Positions 5,864-9,674 of a DNA stretch of 9,674 nt are shown here, one piece after another (positions within the stretch are counted from its first letter, which is position 1; each line of letters begins with the position of its first letter). Origin of the DNA: Chloroflexota bacterium. GTDB taxonomy: Bacteria > Chloroflexota > Anaerolineae > Anaerolineales > JACQED01. A program made the translations under genes and the position numbers. The DNA is taken from NCBI GenBank assembly GCA_016200785.1, contig JACQED010000573.1:1-9674 (forward strand), read 5' to 3'. The notes under the pieces are model-generated. The model was not told where the DNA came from. It searched no databases and worked only from the letters and a program-made list of their open reading frames with translations.

Positions 5864-6445
5864 ATGTTCGAGCCCCTCACCTCGGATGACAAGCGCACTC
5901 TCCTCCGGCTGGCGCGCGACGCCGTCACCGCCGCGGTCAACGGCGAATCGCTGATCCGCCCCGAACTGGACACTCTGCCCGCCTCACTCCAACAAATCGG
6001 CGCCTGTTTCGTCACGCTCACCCGCGACGGCGACCTGCGCGGCTGTATCGGGGGGCTTGAGGCCGACGAGCCGCTGGCTTACGACGCGCAAGACCACGCC
6101 GCCCAGACCGCCTTGTACGATTACCGCTTCCCGCCCGTCTCGCCCGACGAACTGGACGACATCGAGATCGAAGTCTCTGTCCTCACTCAGCCACAGCCTC
6201 TCCCCTACGACAAGGCGACCGATCTCCTCCGCCTGCTGCGCCCCGGCGTTGACGGCGTGATCATCAGTTCCGGCCTGCGCCGCGCGACGTTTCTGCCTCA
6301 AGTGTGGGAGCGCATCCCCGACACGGCCGACTTTCTGAGTCTGCTGTGCCAGAAAATGGGCGCGCCGGAAGACGAGTGGCTCAAGGTCAAATTGGAAGTG
6401 CAGACGTATCAGGCGGAGAAGTTTACCGAGGCTGAGTTCAAGTAA
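5864..6445 (+). CDS. AMMECR1 domain protein (AmmeMemoRadiSam system protein A type)
   Basis: This 193-residue protein is a full-length AMMECR1-family member. It carries the family's hallmark LRGCIGGLE at residues 58-66 with the conserved cysteine (Cys61), followed by EPLAYDAQDHAAQTALYDYRF, the EIEVSVL strand and a PGVDGVII segment near the C-terminal half. The family is widespread in archaea, bacteria and eukaryotes. In prokaryotes it often sits beside a Memo-like dioxygenase and a radical SAM protein, but neither is seen in this window. Its biochemical role is unsettled. The start is well supported: AGGGG at 5853-5857 lies six bases before ATG 5864. The 3' end overlaps the convergent aminotransferase by 8 bp. 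Confidence 0.9.
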   Translation: MFEPLTSDDKRTLLRLARDAVTAAVNGESLIRPELDTLPASLQQIGACFVTLTRDGDLRGCIGGLEADEPLAYDAQDHAAQTALYDYRFPPVSPDELDDIEIEVSVLTQPQPLPYDKATDLLRLLRPGVDGVIISSGLRRATFLPQVWERIPDTADFLSLLCQKMGAPEDEWLKVKLEVQTYQAEKFTEAEFK

Positions 6446-7604
6446 TCATCCTCCCCAGCCTCGCCCTCGCCCTCTCCAGCAAATCCATCGTTTTGCAAAA
6501 CGCAAACCGGGCGTGACCCTTGCCCAGCGCCTTGTTCTTGTCCGAGTAGAACATCGAAGGCGGGATGACGGCGACGCCGACTTCGGCGGCCATGTATTTG
6601 CAGAAGGCGAAGTCGTCGTCAAAGCCGAGCGGCTTGATGCCACCCATGATGAAGAATCCCGCCGAGGGGATCGTGACTTCAAGCCCGGCCTCGCGCACCG
6701 CGTCGGCCAGATAGTCGCGCTTGCGCTGATAATCGGCGGCCAGGGCCGTGTAGTATTCGTCGTCGAGGCCCAGCGCCGCCGCCGCCGCGTATTGCATCGG
6801 CGTCGCGGAGCAATCCAGAACGTACTGATGCGCGAGGCGCACCGCGCGCGTAATGTCGGGCGGGCCGATCACCCAGCCGATGCGCCAGCCGGTGAAACTG
6901 AACGTCTTGCTCATACTGCTGATCGTCAGCGTCCGCTCGGCCATGCCCGGCAGAAGCGCGAGCCGTTCGTGCTTCGCCCCGTCAAAGATAATGTGCTCGT
7001 ACACTTCGTCGGTGATGGCGACGACATCCCACTTCTGGCACAGCGCGGCGATGGTTTCAAGTTCGGCGCGAGAATAAACTTTGCCGGTGGGGTTGTGCGG
7101 CGTGTTGATCAGAATGGCGCGGGTGCGGTTGTTGAACGAGGCGGTAAGTTCGGCGGCGTCGAAATCCCAATGCGGCGGGCGCAGGGGGACGAAGCGCGGC
7201 ACGCCGCCGGCCATTATTACGTTCGGCGCGTAAACGTCGTAGAACGGCTCGAAGACGATCACTTCGTCGCCGGGGTTGACGATGCCGTCCATGATAGAAT
7301 GCAGGGCCTCGGCGGCGCCGTTGGTGACGGTGATTTCGGTGTCGGGATTCGGACTCTGCCCGTAAAATCTTTCGGCGTGCGCGGCGATCGCCCGGCGCAG
7401 TTCGGGTTCGCCGTGCGACAGGGCGTATTGATTCTTTCCCTCGCGAATGGCGGCGTAACACGCGGCCTTCACTTCATCCGGGCCGTCCACGTCGGGGAAG
7501 CCTGTTGAGAGATCAATCGCATTGTGCTGGATCGCAAGTTGCGTGATTTCGGTGAAGACGGACGTGCCGAAGGTGGAAACGCGGGCGGCGGGAGTGAAGG
7601 ACAT
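6438..7604 (-). CDS. PLP-dependent class I/II aminotransferase (kynurenine/methionine aminotransferase-like)
   Basis: This 388-residue fold-type I aminotransferase transfers an amino group from an amino acid to a 2-oxo acid with PLP. Landmarks are YALSHGEPELRRAI (substrate-channel region), VTNGAAEALH, NTPHNPTGKVYSRAEL with Asn157 and Asn161, ITDEVYEHIIFDG (Asp189, Tyr192), and the PLP-lysine motif SSMSKTFSFTGWRIGW with Lys223 and Arg231. The pattern is closest to kynurenine-oxoglutarate, glutamine-transaminase K and YbdL-type enzymes; a succinyldiaminopimelate role is also possible, so the substrate stays open. The start is ATG at 7604-7602 on the minus strand, with AGGAG (7615-7611) six bases upstream; a longer in-frame start at 7652 lies too close to the promoter. 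Tail-to-tail overlap with AMMECR1 leaves no room for a separate terminator. Confidence 0.92.
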   Translation of the reverse strand: MSFTPAARVSTFGTSVFTEITQLAIQHNAIDLSTGFPDVDGPDEVKAACYAAIREGKNQYALSHGEPELRRAIAAHAERFYGQSPNPDTEITVTNGAAEALHSIMDGIVNPGDEVIVFEPFYDVYAPNVIMAGGVPRFVPLRPPHWDFDAAELTASFNNRTRAILINTPHNPTGKVYSRAELETIAALCQKWDVVAITDEVYEHIIFDGAKHERLALLPGMAERTLTISSMSKTFSFTGWRIGWVIGPPDITRAVRLAHQYVLDCSATPMQYAAAAALGLDDEYYTALAADYQRKRDYLADAVREAGLEVTIPSAGFFIMGGIKPLGFDDDFAFCKYMAAEVGVAVIPPSMFYSDKNKALGKGHARFAFCKTMDLLERARARLGRMIT

Positions 7605-7623
7605 GAGATACTCCTGAGAGGTG

Positions 7624-7644
7624 GGATTCGAGATTAGAGATTTG
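7624..7644. repeat. GGATTNG heptamer repeat in the aminotransferase 5' leader
   Basis: Three consecutive 7-bp units, GGATTCG (7624-7630), AGATTAG (7631-7637) and AGATTTG (7638-7644), lie between the -10 box and the ribosome binding site of the minus-strand aminotransferase. They are the same unit family as the repeat at 5251-5271. Changes in copy number would alter leader length without touching the protein. Confidence 0.55.
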
Positions 7645-7650
7645 GCGCGC

Positions 7651-7678
7651 ATTCTAGCATAGGGCGCGGGGGACGCAA
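7651..7678 (-). promoter_or_regulatory. Extended -10 promoter of the aminotransferase
   Basis: On the minus strand, TGCTAGAAT (7659-7651) is an extended -10. TTGCGT (7678-7673) lies 16 bp upstream as a modest -35. Transcription would start near 7644, giving a leader of about 40 bases that includes the heptamer repeat and the AGGAG ribosome binding site. Confidence 0.5.
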
Positions 7679-7686
7679 ATTCGTCT

Positions 7687-7840
7687 GACGCAAAGACGCT
7701 AGGACGCTAAGAGCGTTTACCACAAAGGCACCAAGACACAAGGCTCACCAAGTTTTCTTGGTGTTCTTCGGGCCTTCGTGTCCTCGTGGTAGCCTGTCAA
7801 ACAGCGTCCAAGATTCATTGCGCCTTTGCAACTTTGCGTT
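7687..7840. repeat. Composite mirrored inverted repeat built of 8-9-bp degenerate units
   Basis: This fills most of the 255-bp divergent intergenic region. A core stem has 34-nt arms (7719-7752 and 7757-7790) around a TTTT loop; by hand count 24 of 34 positions pair as Watson-Crick and 2 as G-T, with a perfect 7-bp tip (CACCAAG/CTTGGTG). Outside the core, GACGCT (7695-7700, 7703-7708) is mirrored by AGCGTC (7803-7808), and ACGCAAAG (7688-7695) by CTTTGCGT (7832-7839). The left outer arm is four 8-bp GACGCNAN-type units; the core consists of about 9-bp CACGAAG-like units. No transposase or clear target-site duplication is seen, and no U-tract follows the stem. Confidence 0.7.
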
Positions 7841-7859
7841 AAACTCTGGAGTAGCCATA

Positions 7860-8576
7860 GTGCAACGTATCAACCTCGACGGCTATCAACTCATCATCTT
7901 CGACAAAGACGGCACGTTGATTGACTTTCACGCGATGTGGGGCGGATGGATGCGCGACGTCGCGGCGCGTCTGGAAGCATCTTGCCAATTGCCGATTTCC
8001 CAACTGCTTTTTGCCTCGTTCGGCTACGACTCTGCCTCGCGCCGCGTCCTCCCCGGCGCGCCGCTGGCGATGACGCCGATGGCGACTCTGCGCTCGATGG
8101 CCGGTGAGGCGCTGAGAGAAGCCGGCTGTCCGCCGTCGCGCGTTGAAAGTGCGCTCCATGCCGCGTGGCACATTCCCGATCCGGTGGCGACGGCCCGCCC
8201 GCTGGCCGACCTCGGGGCGCTATTCGGAGAACTGCGCGCGCGCGACATGAAAATCGCGGTGGCGACGACCGACGACCGAACGCCGACGGAAAGGACACTG
8301 GCCGCATTCGGCGTCGCCGCGATGGTGAACACGATGATCTGCGCCGACGACGGCGTGACGCCCAAACCCGCGCCGGACATGGTGCTCGCGATTTGCGAGA
8401 GGCTCGACGTGCCGCCGCTGAGGACGGTGATGATCGGCGACACCGTCGCGGACATGCAGATGGGGCGCGCGGCAGGATCGGGGCTGGTGATCGGCGTGGC
8501 GTCCGGCATCAGCCCGGCGGAAGTCCTCGCGCCTCACGCCGATGTGATACTTGAGTCTGTAGCGGATCTCTTCTAA
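7860..8576 (+). CDS. HAD-superfamily hydrolase (phosphoglycolate phosphatase-like)
   Basis: This 238-residue HAD phosphatase hydrolyses a small phosphate ester through an aspartyl-phosphate intermediate. Motif I is FDKDGTLID with nucleophile Asp15 and acid/base Asp17; motif II is VATTDD near Thr136; motif III is Lys169 in VTPKPAPDM; motif IV is MIGDTVADMQMG with Asp194 and Asp198. A helical cap lies between motifs I and II (about residues 25-115), as in Gph-like enzymes. The start GTG 7860 is chosen because TGGAG (7847-7851) precedes it by 8 bases and the protein begins just before motif I. A TTG at 7758 would add 34 residues translated from the intergenic repeat and is rejected. The substrate is unknown; phosphoglycolate is one possibility. 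Confidence 0.88.
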   Translation: MQRINLDGYQLIIFDKDGTLIDFHAMWGGWMRDVAARLEASCQLPISQLLFASFGYDSASRRVLPGAPLAMTPMATLRSMAGEALREAGCPPSRVESALHAAWHIPDPVATARPLADLGALFGELRARDMKIAVATTDDRTPTERTLAAFGVAAMVNTMICADDGVTPKPAPDMVLAICERLDVPPLRTVMIGDTVADMQMGRAAGSGLVIGVASGISPAEVLAPHADVILESVADLF

Positions 8577-8587
8577 TCGTCCATCTC

Positions 8588-8665
8588 ATCACGAATATCA
8601 CGAATGGACGAATGACACGAATTCCTGTTCTTCATTCGTGCTCTTCCTCAATTCGTGTCATTCGT
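8588..8665. repeat. Inverted repeat of CACGAAT units between convergent genes (possible bidirectional terminator)
   Basis: A perfect 16-bp stem pairs ACGAATGACACGAATT (8608-8623) with its reverse complement (8650-8665) around a 26-base loop that itself contains another ATTCGTG. The left side is a tandem array of 9-, 9-, 8- and 9-bp units beginning at 8588 (ATCACGAAT twice, then variants). The element lies between the HAD stop and the deacetylase, and its right arm contains the deacetylase stop codon (8658-8660). A terminator role for both strands is plausible by position, but there is no clear U-tract. Confidence 0.7.
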
Positions 8666-9674
8666 GATATACCATTCGTCCGCCGACCATCGTCCAGCGC
8701 ACTTGCAGGTCATCGTCGAGCGCAATCAGGTCGGCGTCCATCCCCGGCGCGACACAGCCTTTGCGGTTCCCAAGTCCGATAGCGCGAGCAGGATTGAGGC
8801 TGCCCATCGCAATTGCTTCGGGCAGAGAGGCCGCGCCGAAGGCGACGAGATTCGCCACGCCGCGATCCATCGTCAACACGCTCCCCGCCAGCGTCCCGTT
8901 CGCCAGCCGGGCAGATCCAGCCGACACGGTGATCTCCATTTCTTCAAAGTGATACGTGCCTTCGGGCAGGCCCGCCGCGCCGACGGAGTCGGTGATCAAT
9001 ACCGCGCGCTCGACGCGCTTTGCTCTGACGAGCAGCCGAACCATCGCCGGGTGAACGTGGATTCCGTCGGCGATGATCTCGGCGGTGAAGCGGTCGTCGG
9101 CGAGGGCCGCGCCCAGGATGCCGGGGTCGCGATGGTGAAGCCCGGACATCGCGTTGAAGGTGTGGGTCGCGTGACGCAGGCCGGCGTCGAAGGCGCGCCT
9201 CATTTCATCCCACGTGGCTTGAGAATGTCCGGCAGAAACGACGATGCCGCGCGCCGCCGCGCGCCGAACGAGATCGAGCGCGCCGTCCAATTCGGGCGCG
9301 AGGGTGATCAGCCGCATGTGCCCGGCGGCGCGGTCGAGGTAGCGTTCGAGAAGCGTGGAGTCGGGCGGCACGATGGTTTCCGGTCGAAACGCGCCGGGCC
9401 GCGCGGGGTTGATGAACGGGCCTTCGAGGTGGATGCCGAGGATCGCCGCGCCCGGCGGAGTCTCGCCGCGAAGAAACTCGACGACGCCGCCAATGCCGCG
9501 CTCGATGCTTTCGTTCGCGCCGGCAATCGTCGCCAGGAATCCGGTGACGCCGTGCCGGGCGTAGAACGCCGAGAGTTTCGCCAGCGACTCGGGCGTGCCG
9601 TCGATCGCCTGCGCGCCGCCCGCGCCGTGCGTGTGAACGTCGATCAATCCCGGCGCGACGGTGAGATTGCGCGC
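8658..9674 (-). CDS. nagA: N-acetylglucosamine-6-phosphate deacetylase, 5' end missing
   Basis: This amidohydrolase-superfamily TIM-barrel enzyme deacetylates GlcNAc-6-phosphate in amino-sugar and peptidoglycan recycling. The frame is open to the window edge, so the first residues (typically a small beta domain) are missing; the TTG at 9647 lies inside the conserved APGLIDVHTHG and is not the start. Landmarks are the HxH metal motif VHTHGAGG, GIHLEGPFINP with the metal-binding Glu, AGHSQATWDEM, HATHTFNAMSGLHHRDPG, IIADGIHVHP, the catalytic Asp in VLITDSVGAAGLPEGTY, and the C-terminal APGMDADLIALD. These positions are known for the family, and their presence here suggests an active enzyme. The last few codons and the TGA come from the neighbouring inverted repeat. 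It converges on the HAD gene; no sugar isomerase or transporter lies within the window. Confidence 0.93.
   Translation of the reverse strand, partial: ARNLTVAPGLIDVHTHGAGGAQAIDGTPESLAKLSAFYARHGVTGFLATIAGANESIERGIGGVVEFLRGETPPGAAILGIHLEGPFINPARPGAFRPETIVPPDSTLLERYLDRAAGHMRLITLAPELDGALDLVRRAAARGIVVSAGHSQATWDEMRRAFDAGLRHATHTFNAMSGLHHRDPGILGAALADDRFTAEIIADGIHVHPAMVRLLVRAKRVERAVLITDSVGAAGLPEGTYHFEEMEITVSAGSARLANGTLAGSVLTMDRGVANLVAFGAASLPEAIAMGSLNPARAIGLGNRKGCVAPGMDADLIALDDDLQVRWTMVGGRMVYHE

Noticed and set aside
6513..7508. A 331-codon open frame on the plus strand opposite the aminotransferase
   Set aside because: It is the antisense of a well-supported gene; its His/Arg/Val-rich translation resembles no family, as expected in GC-rich DNA.
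7746..7763. CACCAAG-TTTT-CTTGGTG as an intrinsic terminator
   Set aside because: The stem is AT/GC mixed with no following U-tract, and it lies upstream of both divergent genes, where a terminator has no evident role.
7758..7859. Longer N-terminus for the HAD protein from TTG 7758
   Set aside because: The extra residues come from the intergenic hairpin, while GTG 7860 has a good TGGAG site at 8 bases and fits the family start.
869..8665. Short repeats as CRISPR arrays
   Set aside because: Units are 7-9 bp, contiguous and without unique spacers; no cas gene is present.
9645..9647. TTG as the start of nagA
   Set aside because: It lies within the conserved APGLIDVHTHG segment and the frame is open to the window edge, so the gene is simply cut.

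Overview
The window is GC-rich with dense, short-spaced genes. Several promoters look like extended -10 or TTGACG/TATCAT types placed very close to start codons. The gene families (a GT39-type transferase with tandem beta-sandwich repeats at its C-terminus, an AMMECR1 protein, a stand-alone metalloenzyme-superfamily protein) and the short degenerate tandem repeats suggest a Chloroflexota (Anaerolineae-like) bacterium. That placement is inference from family content and style; no rRNA or marker gene is present.

Layout. Plus strand, 2-5223: the 3' part of a PLP-dependent trans-sulfuration enzyme, then a large membrane glycosyltransferase (892-3719) whose frame is broken inside a 7-bp tandem repeat, then a small SAM methyltransferase that overlaps an alkaline-phosphatase-superfamily metalloenzyme. 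A 130-bp gap with a good promoter (TTGACG-17-TATCAT) leads to a second plus-strand pair, a flavin-reductase-like FMN protein and an AMMECR1 protein (5354-6445). The AMMECR1 gene meets a minus-strand class I aminotransferase (6438-7604) tail to tail with an 8-bp overlap. A 255-bp divergent intergenic region filled with repeats separates that gene from a plus-strand HAD phosphatase (7860-8576). The HAD gene converges on a minus-strand N-acetylglucosamine-6-phosphate deacetylase (8658 to the window end, 5' end missing), with a long inverted repeat between them.

How the genes work together. No single pathway links them. They look like ordinary metabolism: sulfur amino acids, transamination, amino-sugar recycling, phosphate-ester hydrolysis and envelope glycosylation. 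The methyltransferase and metalloenzyme are translationally coupled, and the flavin reductase and AMMECR1 genes probably share a transcript.

Most unusual. Degenerate tandem repeats with 7-, 8- or 9-bp periods recur across the window: over the stop/start junction at 869-945, inside the glycosyltransferase (1334-1396, 2092-2127, 3413-3447), in the promoter gap (5251-5271), in the aminotransferase 5' leader (7624-7644) and in the two repeat-rich intergenic regions (7687-7840, 8588-8665). They supply a stop codon, a start codon, a -35 box, part of a protein domain and a gene end, and one coincides with a frameshift. They resemble in kind the heptanucleotide short tandemly repeated repetitive sequences known from filamentous cyanobacteria. 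I see no CRISPR array, transposase, phage gene, tRNA or rRNA.
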